Positions 35,401-44,900 are shown, counted from the stretch's first letter. The stretch is 64,000 nucleotides of DNA from CADEED01 sp035502995 (GCA_035502995.1 DATJTW010000109.1:62001-126000); one strand, 5' to 3'. Notes: generated by a model from the letters alone, not told the origin. Program-made: numbers and translations.

Positions 35401-36555
35401 ACGAAGCAGGATCTGCCCGTCGAGGTCGGCGTCGACCTGCTGTTCAGCAACGTGCGCGTCAACGTCGAAGGCGACGATGCGCTGGGGTACCGCGTGCAGC
35501 TGCGCGCCGCCGGCGACACGCAGAGTTTCTACGTCGTGAAGGAAGACGGCGCGTACCGCATCCTGACGCTGGCGCCGATGGTCGGGCCGCTGGCGCAGCT
35601 CGCCCTGGAGCGCATCGACGCGAACGACTACGCCGGCGCGCGGCGCTGGCTCGACTGGGCGCGGCTCGAGCTGCGCGCGGCGAACACCGAGGATCCGCTC
35701 GAAGGCCCGGCGTTCGCGCGCGCGTGGACGGTCGGTGCGGATGCGGACCTGGACGCGGCGCGAGCCGCGGCCGCGATGCTGCTCGCCGATTGCGCGATGA
35801 GCGCGAAGGCCCTGCCGCTGCTGCGCGCCGTCGATGCGAGCAGACTCGACGCGGCCGACCGGCTCGGTCTCGATCTCGCGCTGGCGAAGGTGCATCTCGA
35901 TCTCGGCAACTGGAGCGAGCTGCAGGCCGTGGCGACGCGGCTGGTGAAGGCGGTGCCATCGTCGTCGCTGGCGTTCCGCTACCAGCAGTGGGCCGCGATC
36001 CAGCTGAAGCAGTTCGACGCCGTGGAATCCGCGTCGCGCGAGCGGCTGGTGCGCCTGCCCGACGACTCGATCGCGCGCGAGATGCTCGTGCATCGCGCCG
36101 AAGCGCTGGGCCGGTACGCGGAGATCCCGTCGATCATGCAGCCGCTGATCGACAGCGGCCGCGCGACGGCGGCGGACTACAACCAGTACGCGTGGAGCGC
36201 GCTGCTGCGGCAGCCCGTCAGCGACCAGGCGGTCGAGGCCGCGCGCATGGCGTACGACGAGTCGCAGGGCCGCAGCGCCGCGATCGGTCACACGCTCGCG
36301 TGTGTCTACGCGGCCAGCGGCAAGCCGCGCGAGGCGCGGGACCTGCTGTTGAAGGGCATGGAACAGGTGGGCATCACGCGGCCGGATGATTCGGCGTGGT
36401 ACGGCTTCGGCCTCGTGGCCGAGGCGTACGGCGACGCGGAGTCGGCGCGGGACTACTACGCGCACGTGCAGAAGCCGAAGAAGGGCGTGATCCAGGCCAG
36501 CAGCGTGTATGCGCTGTCGCAGGCGCGGCTCGCGGCGCTGACCGCGAAGAGGTAG
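32446..36555 (+). CDS. Large exported DUF3857-transglutaminase-TPR protein
   Basis: 1,369 aa. Signal peptide ~1-27 ('AGAAEP'). Residues ~45-250 match the DUF3857 layout ('RVDTPDGVERWA', 'VITPDGREHQLDP', 'GAVVEEQIVV'). A transglutaminase-like core follows with a complete Cys337-His380-Asp398 triad in 'RRFGDCKDKST', 'MFDHAIVYV' and 'LWIDATAD'. From about residue 640 on come many tetratricopeptide-like helical repeats. Probably a periplasmic or outer-membrane peptidase or amidase-like scaffold; the target is unknown. The ATG at 32446 matches both the signal peptide and the upstream TATTCT-N6 box. Confidence 0.85.
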   Translation: MPHSARRPAWLFAALLFLPFLAAPAGAAEPWEAPAFSTPAAQLLQGAKQVKHERASDVVVLLDERVFELDEQHRLTRTNRLIYRVDTPDGVERWAASSSRWQPWHQLRPDIRARVITPDGREHQLDPKLLTDSGTREAGSQVFDDDHVLEGPLPAVEIGAVVEEQIVVRDEKPFFTGGSVYREYVGRPVPVGHTRIVIDAPESLPLQRLMLLLPDAQVKETRTAGRVRWTLDQGALDALREADTNLPADVPTWPSVGFSSGRSWAAVAANYRDMTEARIRPDDARPLIAGLKAGPDFIAKVVSRLHREVRYTGVEFGAARLVPEYPSETLRRRFGDCKDKSTLLVAALRAAGIDAYLALLSAGDDEDIAPTLPGLGMFDHAIVYVPRAADGGADLWIDATADNARVGTLPAADTDRLALVIRDGESALTRTTAMRSQDNRQVETREFHLSEYGPSRVVETTETFGTIESEYRGWYAGADTKARLDGLKTYAHDAYRAKQLLDYEHTASNDFSKPYSMTLEMKDAPIGFTDLETAAVGINVANVTSRLPDWFDSRVADATLDDGRTRTADVVIEPFVTEWHYRIQPPSGFKPRPLPANNLLKLGPATLMSEFNVTADGAVHANWRFDTVKSRYTLAEADALVKALRQLTAAETTLIAFDQVGVALRADGDFKGALQANEALVAAFPRQAVHRLRNASALLDAGLGARAQREALAATKLEPKSALAWKTLGWMLEHDAVGRRFGEGYDRAGAIAAYRQARALDPTNTDIAADFAVLLEHDADGVRYSAQANVAEAITEYQARRKLLSDEDARSDDYANNLYYALLYAGRYAELRTTLENEPASLAQRALTITAIAAERGGPAAIDASRELVSGESDRRSALASAGNILTRLRAYAAAADLIEASTRGQTTTAANTQRIALLRKTSRNDGRDIAPVDPKSVVLRSFAELLAQRDDGAAFRALLSRRAADPSDLGAGFERSQRAIIAGLTKQDLPVEVGVDLLFSNVRVNVEGDDALGYRVQLRAAGDTQSFYVVKEDGAYRILTLAPMVGPLAQLALERIDANDYAGARRWLDWARLELRAANTEDPLEGPAFARAWTVGADADLDAARAAAAMLLADCAMSAKALPLLRAVDASRLDAADRLGLDLALAKVHLDLGNWSELQAVATRLVKAVPSSSLAFRYQQWAAIQLKQFDAVESASRERLVRLPDDSIAREMLVHRAEALGRYAEIPSIMQPLIDSGRATAADYNQYAWSALLRQPVSDQAVEAARMAYDESQGRSAAIGHTLACVYAASGKPREARDLLLKGMEQVGITRPDDSAWYGFGLVAEAYGDAESARDYYAHVQKPKKGVIQASSVYALSQARLAALTAKR

Positions 36556-36601
36556 GTTGGTGCCGGGTGGGGGAAATGGGGAGTTGGCCGCGCATCGCGG
36601 A

Positions 36602-36607
36602 TAGACT
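36602..36607 (+). promoter_or_regulatory. Candidate -10 box (TAGACT), very short leader
   Basis: TAGACT-N10-ATG for the gene at 36618. Confidence 0.35.
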
Positions 36608-36617
36608 CCCGCGTCCC

Positions 36618-37007
36618 ATGTACCGCACGCGAAATATCCTGCTCGTCGTCGCCGGCATCGCCGTGCTGGCGTTGGCCGTGCGGTTCATCGATCGGCGCAT
36701 GGACGACGCGCAGACGCCGACGCTGCCGCCCGGTCCGGATCGCGTCGTGGAAGCGCCGCCGGCCAGACCGCCACGCATCTACCGGATGGAAGCGCCGCTC
36801 GAGGAGCTGCGCAAGATTCCCGCGCTCGACGGCATGAATCGCGCGGACGAACTGGCGACGAAGATGTTGCCGTCGGGTGTCGAGACCGCCGGCAGGATCG
36901 TGCAGCCGGACGAAGTGCTCGAAGGCTACGCACACCCCAACGGACGCCGGTTCTTCGTGATCATGAAGCCGGGGACGCGCGCGTATTCCGTGTTCGTCGA
37001 ACCGTGA
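36618..37007 (+). CDS. Small membrane-anchored protein, unknown function
   Basis: 129 aa. A hydrophobic N-terminal helix (~6-22) is followed by a Pro-rich linker ('PPARPPRI') and a ~75-residue domain with 'AHPNGRRFFVIMKPGTRAYSVF' at the end, probably beta. No family recognised. It follows the large DUF3857 gene on the same strand by 62 nt and may be functionally linked, although it has its own -10-like box. Confidence 0.65.
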   Translation: MYRTRNILLVVAGIAVLALAVRFIDRRMDDAQTPTLPPGPDRVVEAPPARPPRIYRMEAPLEELRKIPALDGMNRADELATKMLPSGVETAGRIVQPDEVLEGYAHPNGRRFFVIMKPGTRAYSVFVEP

Positions 37008-37049
37008 GGATGTCGGGCCAACTACCCACATCCCTCACCCGGCACCCAC

Positions 37050-37715
37050 TCAGAACGCGTCCTCGCCGAGCGGCTTGCGCCGCTTCACGCGGATGCTCTC
37101 GGCCCACTCGCGCGCGAAGTCGCGCTGCATGCGCCGGTTGACCAGCGCCGTGATGACCATCGCGATCAGCGCGCCCAGCGACGCCAGCGCCATGTCCTTG
37201 TGCGCGTCCCAGACGTCGCCCTGCGTGCCGAGATACGCCATGCCGAGATCGCCGCCGAAATATTCGGCCGCGCCCCACTCGATCAGCTCGTACAGCATCG
37301 ACGTCGACATCGTGAGGTCGAGCGGCAGGAAGTAGCCCCAGAACCCGCGCACGTTGCCGATGCGCAGGAACATCTCGCGGATCGGGTACGCCAGCAGCAG
37401 GCCGTACGAGAAGTGCACGAGGCGGTCGAACATGTTGCGGCCACCGGCCAGCGACGGGAACCATTGCTGGTACGGCACCTCCGCGTACGTGTAGTGCGCG
37501 CCGAGCGCGTGCAGCGACATGAAGATGAAGATGCAGGTGTACGACACGCGCGACAGCGGGAACGCCTTGTACGTGAACACCAGCAGTGCGAGACCCGCGA
37601 CCACCAGCGCGTTCTCCAGCATCCAGTCGTGGAGATCGTTGGGCTCTATCGCCATCAGGATCCACCACGCGAGGTAGATCAGCCCCAACGTCCACAGGTA
37701 TTGCTTGCGCGTCAT
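37050..37715 (-). CDS. YjdF/DUF2238-like integral membrane protein
   Basis: 221 aa with about six hydrophobic segments. Sequence such as 'SLHALGAHYTYAEVPYQQWF', 'FDRLVHFSYGLLLAYPIREMF' and 'ELIEWGAAEYFGGDLGMAYLGTQGD' is typical of the DUF2238/YjdF family, whose His, Glu and Asp residues near the membrane suggest a binding or enzymatic role that has not been established. Its ATG overlaps the AgcS stop by 4 nt, so the two are translationally coupled. Confidence 0.85.
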   Translation of the reverse strand: MTRKQYLWTLGLIYLAWWILMAIEPNDLHDWMLENALVVAGLALLVFTYKAFPLSRVSYTCIFIFMSLHALGAHYTYAEVPYQQWFPSLAGGRNMFDRLVHFSYGLLLAYPIREMFLRIGNVRGFWGYFLPLDLTMSTSMLYELIEWGAAEYFGGDLGMAYLGTQGDVWDAHKDMALASLGALIAMVITALVNRRMQRDFAREWAESIRVKRRKPLGEDAF

Positions 37716-39130
37716 TTGGCCTCCCCGCCCGGACGCTTGAGGACCGCGCGCTGCCAGTAGCTGGCGAGATCGGCGCGCAGCTCGGGCAGAAGTAGATAGA
37801 CGGCGATCAGGTTCGGGATCGAGCCCGCGAACGTCAGCGAGTCGACGATGCTGGTGACCTGGTCGCGGTCGAACACGGGCGCGACCGCGAGCACGACGCA
37901 CAGGAACGCGCGATACGCGTAGCGGCTGCCCTGCCGCCCGGAGAACAGCCAGGTCCAGGCCTGCTCGCCGTAGTAACCCCAGGCGAGCACCGTCGACAGC
38001 GCGAACAGGATCGCCACCACCGCCAGCACGATCGGGAACCACGGCACCACTGTCGCGAACGCGTCGGAGGTCAGCGCGATGCCGTCGCTCGAGCTGGTCT
38101 GGTAGACGCCGGTGACGACGATGACCAGCGCCGTCAGCAGGCAGATGATCACCGTGTCCAGGAACGGCTCCATCAGGGCGGCGAAGCCCTGCGACATCGG
38201 CTCGCGAGTGCGCACCATCGCGTGCGCCATCGGCGCCGAGCCGAGCCCCGCCTCGTTCGCGAACGACGCGCGCCGGAATCCCTGGATCAGCGCGCCGACC
38301 ACGCCACCCGCCACCGCGTTTGGCACGAACGCCTCGCGGAAGATTGCAGCGAGCGCCGCCGGGATCGCCGAGAAGTTCGCGGCCAGCACCGTGATACAGG
38401 CCAGCACGTACAGGATGCACATGAACGGCGAGAGCTTGTCGGTCCACTGCACGATGCGTTTCACGCCGCCGAACAACACGAACGCCACCCAGCCGGCGGT
38501 GATGAGGCCGAACACGATTCCCTTGTCGTAACCGGTGACCGCGTGGAACTGCACCCACGCCTGGTTGACCTGGAAGATCGTCAGCGAACCGCCCACTGCG
38601 GCCACGCAGAAGAACGCCGCGAGGAACTTGCCGAGCCGCGGCAGACCGACCTTGCCGAGCGCGACGGGCACGTAGTACATCGCGCCGCCGGAGACGGTGC
38701 CGTCGGGACGCACGATGCGATGCTTCACGGAGAGCGTCACTTCGGCGAACTTCGTGCTCATGCCGAGGAAGCCGGCGATCACCATCCAGAACGCCGCGCC
38801 CGGACCTCCGAGCGTGACGGCAATGGCGACGCCGCCGATGGATCCCAGGCCGACGGTGCCCGACACCGCGGTAGATAGGGCCTGGAACGGCGAGGCCTCG
38901 CCCGGATGGTCCTTGCTGGAATAGTCGCCGCGGATCACGCGGATCGAATGGCGGAAGCCGCGCAGATTCACGAAGCGGAACGCCAGCGTGCAGACGATGC
39001 CGCCGAGGATCAGCCACGCCATGATCAACGGCAGCTGCGCGCCGCCGACCGGCACCGAGAAGAAGATGACCTTGCCGAACCAGTCCGCGATGGGCGCGAG
39101 CCACGCGTTGATCTGTTGATCGATCGTCAT
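37712..39130 (-). CDS. Sodium:alanine (AgcS-type) symporter
   Basis: 472 aa, about 11 membrane segments. Hallmarks of the alanine/glycine:cation symporter family are clear: 'SPFQALSTAVSGTVGLGSIGGVA', 'GGPGAAFWMVIAGFLGMSTKFAE', 'FRRASFANEAGLGSAPMAHA' and 'LAWGYYGEQAWTWLF'. It imports alanine, glycine or similar amino acids with Na+. It is coupled to the YjdF-like gene (4-nt overlap), an uncommon pairing that may hint at a shared substrate. Confidence 0.93.
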   Translation of the reverse strand: MTIDQQINAWLAPIADWFGKVIFFSVPVGGAQLPLIMAWLILGGIVCTLAFRFVNLRGFRHSIRVIRGDYSSKDHPGEASPFQALSTAVSGTVGLGSIGGVAIAVTLGGPGAAFWMVIAGFLGMSTKFAEVTLSVKHRIVRPDGTVSGGAMYYVPVALGKVGLPRLGKFLAAFFCVAAVGGSLTIFQVNQAWVQFHAVTGYDKGIVFGLITAGWVAFVLFGGVKRIVQWTDKLSPFMCILYVLACITVLAANFSAIPAALAAIFREAFVPNAVAGGVVGALIQGFRRASFANEAGLGSAPMAHAMVRTREPMSQGFAALMEPFLDTVIICLLTALVIVVTGVYQTSSSDGIALTSDAFATVVPWFPIVLAVVAILFALSTVLAWGYYGEQAWTWLFSGRQGSRYAYRAFLCVVLAVAPVFDRDQVTSIVDSLTFAGSIPNLIAVYLLLPELRADLASYWQRAVLKRPGGEAK

Positions 39131-39306
39131 CCCCGGATCATCCCTTGTTCACGCACATTTTCATGGCGCATTCGTTATTCGTTGGTGGCGCATTATGCCC
39201 ATCCGGCGCGCGCTGTCAGCGCTGTCAATGCGACGGAAGTCCGGATGGGTTTGGCATTCGCGCCGAATTCAGGGATTGGCCGTTGCGGCTGCGACGCGAC
39301 GCCTCC

Positions 39307-39312
39307 TAATGT
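39307..39312 (+). promoter_or_regulatory. Candidate -10 box (TAATGT), leaderless GTG start
   Basis: TAATGT-N6-GTG for the gene at 39319. Confidence 0.5.
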
Positions 39313-39318
39313 GAGCGC

Positions 39319-39741
39319 GTGAACGGGACTCGCCGATTCGGGTTCGTGATGGCCGCGCTGACGGTGGCGCTGCTGGAGGCGCCGCGGGCGTCGGCCGGCG
39401 ACGATCCCGGCGAGCGTTCGCTGCGCGTGACCGCGCCGCTCGAGATCCCGCACGCCACCAATCTCGATCTCGAGTCCAAGGCGCGCAAGCGCAATCGCCG
39501 CGCCGAGAACGTCGAGAGCACCGGCGACTTCCTCGATCTCACGCCCGGCCTCGCACCGCTCACCTGGCCACGCAACGGCGACGTGCGCGCGCGCCTGCTG
39601 ACGCCGCAACTGCAGCGTACGCCGGTGCTCGGCTGGATGGCCGCGAGCCTCTACCGCAGCCGCAAGGAAACCGGCTGGTGCCTCGAGGTCGACCCGGGCG
39701 AAGGCGAGTACGTCGTCTTCTATCGGCTCAATCTCAAATAG
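39319..39741 (+). CDS. Exported hypothetical protein
   Basis: 140 aa from a GTG start with TAATGT 6 nt upstream. Signal peptide ~1-27 ('ASAGDD'). The mature part is basic in the middle ('SKARKRNRRAEN') and ends in a beta-rich stretch ('ETGWCLEVDPGEGEYVVFYRL'). No family recognised. The last 8 bases overlap the end of the convergent AAA+ gene. Confidence 0.65.
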   Translation: MNGTRRFGFVMAALTVALLEAPRASAGDDPGERSLRVTAPLEIPHATNLDLESKARKRNRRAENVESTGDFLDLTPGLAPLTWPRNGDVRARLLTPQLQRTPVLGWMAASLYRSRKETGWCLEVDPGEGEYVVFYRLNLK

Positions 39742-40834
39742 CGCAGACCCGGTAGACCTGCGCCACCGAATACGACTTCGCCGCCGTCGCGAGCAGCGCC
39801 GCCTGCGCGCGCGCCGTCCGCTCCGCGTCCTGGCAGACGTGCGCGGCGAGGGCTGCCGCCTCTTCCGGCGTGAGATTGCGCAGGTTGCGGATGCCGAAGC
39901 AACGACCCGGCCGGATCAACGCGTCGTCGATGTCGCTGACGTTCGGCAGGTTGGTCGTGAAGATGATCTTGCGGCCCTGCGAGCGCGCGACGCCGTCGGC
40001 GGTGGCGAGGAAACGGTGCATGTCCTCGTTGCCGCTGGTGCGCGCCTTGAGCAGCAGGTCGCTGTCCTCGATCACGAACGCGTCGTGCGAGCCGGTCACG
40101 AACTCGACGAAGATCTCGTCGCCGGCGAGCGCGCGTTTGTCGGCGGTGTACATGACCAGCGCATTCTCGCCCTTGCGCCGCGAGATCTCCGCGAGGATCG
40201 CGCGCACGAGCCGCGTCTTGCCCGTGCCCGGCGGGCCCATGAGGATCAGCGCGCATTCCGGTGCAGCGATATAGGCGGCGATGAATTCGTTCACCGGCCG
40301 CCCAAGCGAGGGGTAGGCCGCATCGGCCAGCACGGGATCCGCCAGCTCCTGGAACGACGAATTGCGCAGCTCGCCGGTGGCGGTGGTGAACTGCCAGTCG
40401 ATCGTGAACGTCTCGTCGCGCAAACGGTTCGCGCCGGCGATGGCTTCGAGCCGCGCCAGCGCTTCTTCCGCGCGTGCCGCGCTCTCGGCCCACACGTTGA
40501 AGTAGCACGACGTGTAGTCGGACTTGCTCGATCCGCCGGCGTAGACGAACAGGCCGGACGCCGTCAGCAACACGACGCCGTCGTCGACGCGGAACGACTG
40601 GAATGCGGCGTCCAGGGCGATGTCGTCGAAGAACAGCTCCAGCTTGCGGCGCACGCTCCAGCGCCGCGTTCGATGCACGGGCAGCCGGCGCACGTCGAAC
40701 TCGCAGGCCTGCACGGCGCGCGCGCGCACGAGCCCGTCGGCCACGTGAAACATCTTCTGGTCGAGGTTCACCGCGAGGCTCGGTGCGTCGAACGCGCGCG
40801 CCTCCCGGTCGGTCATCAGTTTGTGCAAGGTCAT
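39734..40834 (-). CDS. AAA+ ATPase, lone
   Basis: 366 aa, cytoplasmic. A ~160-residue N-terminal domain of unknown type precedes a single AAA+ module: Walker A 'LMGPPGTGKTRLVRA', Walker B 'AFVIEDSDLLL', sensor-1 region 'IIFTTNLPN', and 'DALIRPGRCFGI' as the arginine-finger/second region of homology. The closest resemblance is to BCS1/FtsH-class remodelling ATPases and some phage ATPases, but no protease domain is attached. No partner gene is adjacent; its function (remodelling or chaperone) is inferred from the fold only. Confidence 0.82.
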   Translation of the reverse strand: MTLHKLMTDREARAFDAPSLAVNLDQKMFHVADGLVRARAVQACEFDVRRLPVHRTRRWSVRRKLELFFDDIALDAAFQSFRVDDGVVLLTASGLFVYAGGSSKSDYTSCYFNVWAESAARAEEALARLEAIAGANRLRDETFTIDWQFTTATGELRNSSFQELADPVLADAAYPSLGRPVNEFIAAYIAAPECALILMGPPGTGKTRLVRAILAEISRRKGENALVMYTADKRALAGDEIFVEFVTGSHDAFVIEDSDLLLKARTSGNEDMHRFLATADGVARSQGRKIIFTTNLPNVSDIDDALIRPGRCFGIRNLRNLTPEEAAALAAHVCQDAERTARAQAALLATAAKSYSVAQVYRVCAI

Positions 40835-40844
40835 GTCATGGTCC

Positions 40845-40882
40845 AGAAACGAAGAAGCCCCGGTGGCAATGCCGACCGGGGC
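40845..40882 (-). terminator. Terminator for the gene at 41034-41516
   Basis: GCCCCGGT / ACCGGGGC 8-bp stem (40857-40864 with 40875-40882); on the minus strand it is followed by the T-rich tail TTCTTCGTTTCT. Confidence 0.6.
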
Positions 40883-41033
40883 CTCTCGAGGACCTGACGG
40901 AAGGCAGCCGACGGCCAGCCCTCCGCGTGCGAAGAGCTAGCTGAAGACGGGCGACGCGCGGTGGCGCGGCGGGGGTGCGAAGTAGTTAGTGTCCAGCATA
41001 GGGGCGCGCAATCTAGTCAGGAACGTGCCGGTG

Positions 41034-41516
41034 TCAAGGCCCGATCCACTTCACCGGGTCGCGCTGGCGCACGCCGTGCTCGATCAGCCATTGATAGGCC
41101 GCGTCGTTCTGTTTCGGATCGGTGAAGCCGTCGCCCTGCAGGGTCAGCACCGCGACGCGGTGCCCGCTCCAGAGCTGGATCTGGTTCCAGCGGCCGGTGT
41201 GCTGGAGTGCGACCGCGTCGATGTTGGGCAGCGACAGCTGCAGCTCGGACATCAGGAAGCCGTCCTCGACGCTGAAGAGGTTGAGGCTCTTGTCGGTCTG
41301 CACATAGACGCAGTTGAAGAATTCCGGCGCGTCGTCGGTGTCGACCACCGCGGCCTTGCATTGCGTGCGGATGCGGGCGTCGTTCGGCGCCACGCCGGCC
41401 GACTGCAGCATCTGGTCGTCGGTCACGGCCCTGGTCACGTCGCGGTAGTTGGAGGCGCTGGCCATCGTGGTGACGAGGACGGTGGCGAAGGCGAGGAGCG
41501 AAAGAGCGTGGCGCAT
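41034..41516 (-). CDS. Exported hypothetical protein
   Basis: 160 aa with a signal peptide (~1-22). Two Cys ('RTQCKAAV' and 'FFNCVYVQ') likely form a disulfide in the mature domain, which ends in a WIGP-type basic tail. No family recognised. TACGAT lies exactly 6 nt before the ATG and no Shine-Dalgarno is visible; a terminator follows at 40882-40845, so it is a monocistronic unit. Confidence 0.7.
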   Translation of the reverse strand: MRHALSLLAFATVLVTTMASASNYRDVTRAVTDDQMLQSAGVAPNDARIRTQCKAAVVDTDDAPEFFNCVYVQTDKSLNLFSVEDGFLMSELQLSLPNIDAVALQHTGRWNQIQLWSGHRVAVLTLQGDGFTDPKQNDAAYQWLIEHGVRQRDPVKWIGP

Positions 41517-41522
41517 GACCGC

Positions 41523-41528
41523 ATCGTA
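41523..41528 (-). promoter_or_regulatory. Candidate -10 box (TACGAT), leaderless start
   Basis: TACGAT-N6-ATG for the 160-aa exported protein. Confidence 0.5.
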
Positions 41529-41638
41529 GAAAACCAGGCTACGACGTGGCGTCGGACGTCATTACCGCGATGGAGGCCTGCCGGCTGACGCGTCGCGCGC
41601 GGCGGGATCGGCTGGGCCGGCGGGTGCGGCCGCGTGAT

Positions 41639-41678
41639 GACTGTCCCTTTTTGCTGGGAAACGGGGACTGTCCCCATT
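41639..41678 (-). repeat. 40-nt GGGGACAGTCCCC repeat, copy 3
   Basis: Same unit as at 8031 in inverse orientation, with a few changes (CCAGC linker, one G shifted to A-rich run). It lies in the 419-bp gap 41517-41935 and does not touch a gene. The rest of that gap holds the terminator at 41688-41727 and nothing else I recognise. Confidence 0.88.
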
Positions 41679-41687
41679 AACGCGGGC

Positions 41688-41727
41688 AAAAAAAAACGCG
41701 TACAGGCCCTTCCGTTCCTGTACGCGT
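41688..41727 (-). terminator. Rho-independent terminator of the DUF11 gene
   Basis: ACGCGTACAGG / CCTGTACGCGT 11-bp perfect stem with a 10-nt loop, followed on the minus strand by a run of nine T. Confidence 0.88.
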
Positions 41728-41935
41728 CTGTCCAGCAAAAAGTCTCACGAGGGGGGAGGAGAACATTCCGCAGACGAACTAGATAAAGCAATCGGCGTGC
41801 CAACGTGCCGATCGCGAAAACAGCCTGCCGCACGGCCGAAAAAGGCCGCTGACGACTCGTCTGGAAAGTGACATCCCCCGATGGGTGCAGCCGGCCCGAA
41901 ATCGCTTCGATCCGGTGCAGCGGCGGGAAAAATCC

Positions 41936-44900
41936 CTAGTTGATCCGTACGCGGAACTGGATCGTGAAGGAAGGATTGCCGCTGCCGGCGGCGCTCATCG
42001 TGCCGGTCGGCGTTATGCGCAACGCACGCACCGCCGGATCGAAGCCATCGGCGTCGGGCGCGGGCGTGTAGCCCCACGGCCCGGTATCGCCGACGCTCGA
42101 ATAGCTCACGTTCGCCGCGTAGTTGTACGAAAGCCCGCTGACGGTCGCACCGTTCACGAACACGACCGGATTGCCGGCCGACGTCGAGACGTACATCGAC
42201 GAATTCGCGGGCACGGGATCCGTCAGGACCAGCGTATTCGCGTCGACTGTGCCGGGACCGCTGTTCGTCACGGTGATGTCGTAGCGCACGGTCGCGAGCG
42301 GGATGCGCTTCGGGTTCGATGTGCCGTTGGCGGGATCGGAGAGCACCGTCGACGTCTTGAGGATCGTGATCGCGGGCTGCGGGATGGCGACCTGGAAGTT
42401 GCTGACGCCGAGATCGGTGACCGTGCCCTCGGTGCCCTCGCTCGCGGTGATGCGGATGGTCCAGCCGCCGAGCGACGGCGACGCGGGCACGGTGTACGCG
42501 TACTGGTAGATACACGTGGCCGCGGTGGTGGAGTTGCAGGTCGCCGGCGCGCCCTGCGCCGTCATCGCCAGGTTGTTCACCTGCGTGACGTTCGCCGGAT
42601 CGATGATCGTGATGCGCGCGCCGCCGATGTCGAAGCTGCCGAACGGATCGCTGACCTGCGCGCGCACGTACACGGTGGCGCCCGGATAGAACGTCGTGAG
42701 CACGGAGCCGCCATTGAACGCCGCGTCGTAGGTCGAGATGCTGTCGACGTTGACGACCGTGGTCGCATTGAACTCGATGCGCGAGTTGTTGCCGGCGGTG
42801 CCGTTGCCGTTCGGGAAGATCGTGATGTTGTTGCTGCCGGCGTTGGTGACGGTCAGCGTGAACGTCGTGCCCACCGGGAAGGTGCGCGCCGTGGCGTTCG
42901 GCAGCGAGAAGCTGAACAGCGTCGGCGTCGCCTGGTTCAGCGGCGTGATGGAGTTCGTGACCGTCGTGCTGAAGCCGCTGCTCGAGGTCAGCGTCACGGT
43001 GACGTTGCGCGAGGTCACCGTGTTGCTCGCTCGCGTGAGCCACAGGCGCACGGGGATCGCGCCGGCGGCGATGGAGAACGCGGTGCGCAGCGGCGGTGCG
43101 ATGGTGAACGAGTCCGGCGTGCCGGTGGCCACGGCCTCGTTGGTGTCCGCCGTGGTCGGCACGACGCGCGACAGCGACTTGTTGGCCGACGCGTCGCGGT
43201 GCAGGTAGAGGAACTTCGTGCCGGTGGCCGGGATCAGCGACGGGTTCACCGTCACCGTCGGCGCAGCGGGATTGTTCTCCGGGCCGTTCGGGTTGTTGAC
43301 CGTCGCGGTGTTGTTGACCGTTTCCCCCGGCAGCGTGCCCGCGGTCACCGTCACGTCGAACACGACGGTGGCATTGCCGGACGCGGGCACGGTGATGCCG
43401 CTGACCGTGATCTGGCCGAGTGCATTGGCGCCCGCGGGCGCCGGCGCGAACGCGCTGGTGGCGCCGGCCGGGATCGACACGAAGCCGCCGAACGTCGTGT
43501 TGTCGGGGATCGCATCCGTCAGCGAGACGTTCACCGCCTGGCCGCCGGCGGTTTCGTTCAGCGTGATCGTGTAGCGCAGCGTGTCGCCGGGCGAGGCCTC
43601 GCCGCCGTTCAGGTCGACCACGGTCTTCGTGTTCGTGGTGAGCGCGGGATCGATCGTCGTGGTCAGGTCGCTCGCGGTGTTGTTCGTGCCGTCGATGTCG
43701 AAGCTGGCCGAGCTCACCGTCGCGGTGTTGGTCACGGAGTTCGCGGCGGCCTCGGTCACGTTGACGACCAGGCTGATCGGCGGCAGCGACGCGCCGGCAT
43801 TGATCGTGGGCGCGTGCGTGCAGGTGACCACCTGCCCGACCGCCGCGCAGACCCAGCCCGTGCCGGTCGCCGAGTTGTACGTGAGGCCGGGCGGCAGCGT
43901 GTCGGTGACGGTGACGATGTTCTCCTCGCGCTCCATGCCGGCGAGGTTCGAGACGGTCAACGTGTAAGTGCCGGTGCCGCCGGAGATGAAGTTGCCGGAG
44001 TGCGTCTTCGTCAGCCGCAGGTCGACGGCCGGATCGGACGTCGCGCTGACCACCTGCGCCATCAGCAGCACGAGGTCCTGGCCCGACGAGTACACGGTGG
44101 TGGCGCTGGTCTGGCCGGGCGATAGATAGGCGCTGACGTCATACTGGTCGACGTCGATGCCGTAGCTGGTGACGCTGCCGGTGGTGCTGATGGTGCCGTC
44201 GAACTGCTGCACGGTCGGATTGCTGCCGGTCGGCACGAGGCCGTCGTCCAGCAGGTTGCCGTTGAAGCGCAGCGCCTCGTCGACGCCGCCGCTGGCCAGC
44301 GAGTTCTGCGGATCGCCCTCGAGCGTGAACACGGCGATGCGGCCGTCGATGTTCGACGTCGGCACGCGGAAGCCGTCGGGCGTCTGCGTGACGGAGCTGC
44401 CGTAGAAATAGTCGAGGCCGTCGTAGACGTTGATGGCGCGCAGGCGTTCGCTGGCGCTCTCGTAGATCACGATCAGCGCCCAGCCGCCGACCACGGCTTC
44501 GGAACCGCACCACGGGTTGCCGGTGGAGACGGTGAGGTTGCCGAGCGTGTAGGTGCCGTTGCCGGTCACCAGGCTCTTCACGTCGGCGAACGCGCCGAAG
44601 AAGTTGTACGCGGTGCCGTTGTTGAAGGTGCGCGCGAAGGTGCGCGTCGCGGTGACGGTCGTGCCGTTCAGCGTGACGCTGGTGTCGGCCGTGTTGCCGG
44701 AGCCGCCCCAGTAGAGATACGCGTTGCGGATCGTGACGCCGGCGGGGATGCCGGAGAGCAGCTGCGCGCTCGTGCCGTTGACCGTGCAGGCGTTCGTCGT
44801 GTTCGGCGCGTTGCGCAGGCTGCCGCCGGTGGTCACGAAGTTGATGTGGCCGGTGTCGCGGGCGTAACGCGAAATGTTCTGCGCATGCACGGCGGTCGCG

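Noticed and set aside
32386..36465. 1,359-codon open frame antisense to the DUF3857 gene
   Set aside because: Arg/His/Gln-rich composition without domains; a typical shadow of a high-GC gene on the other strand.
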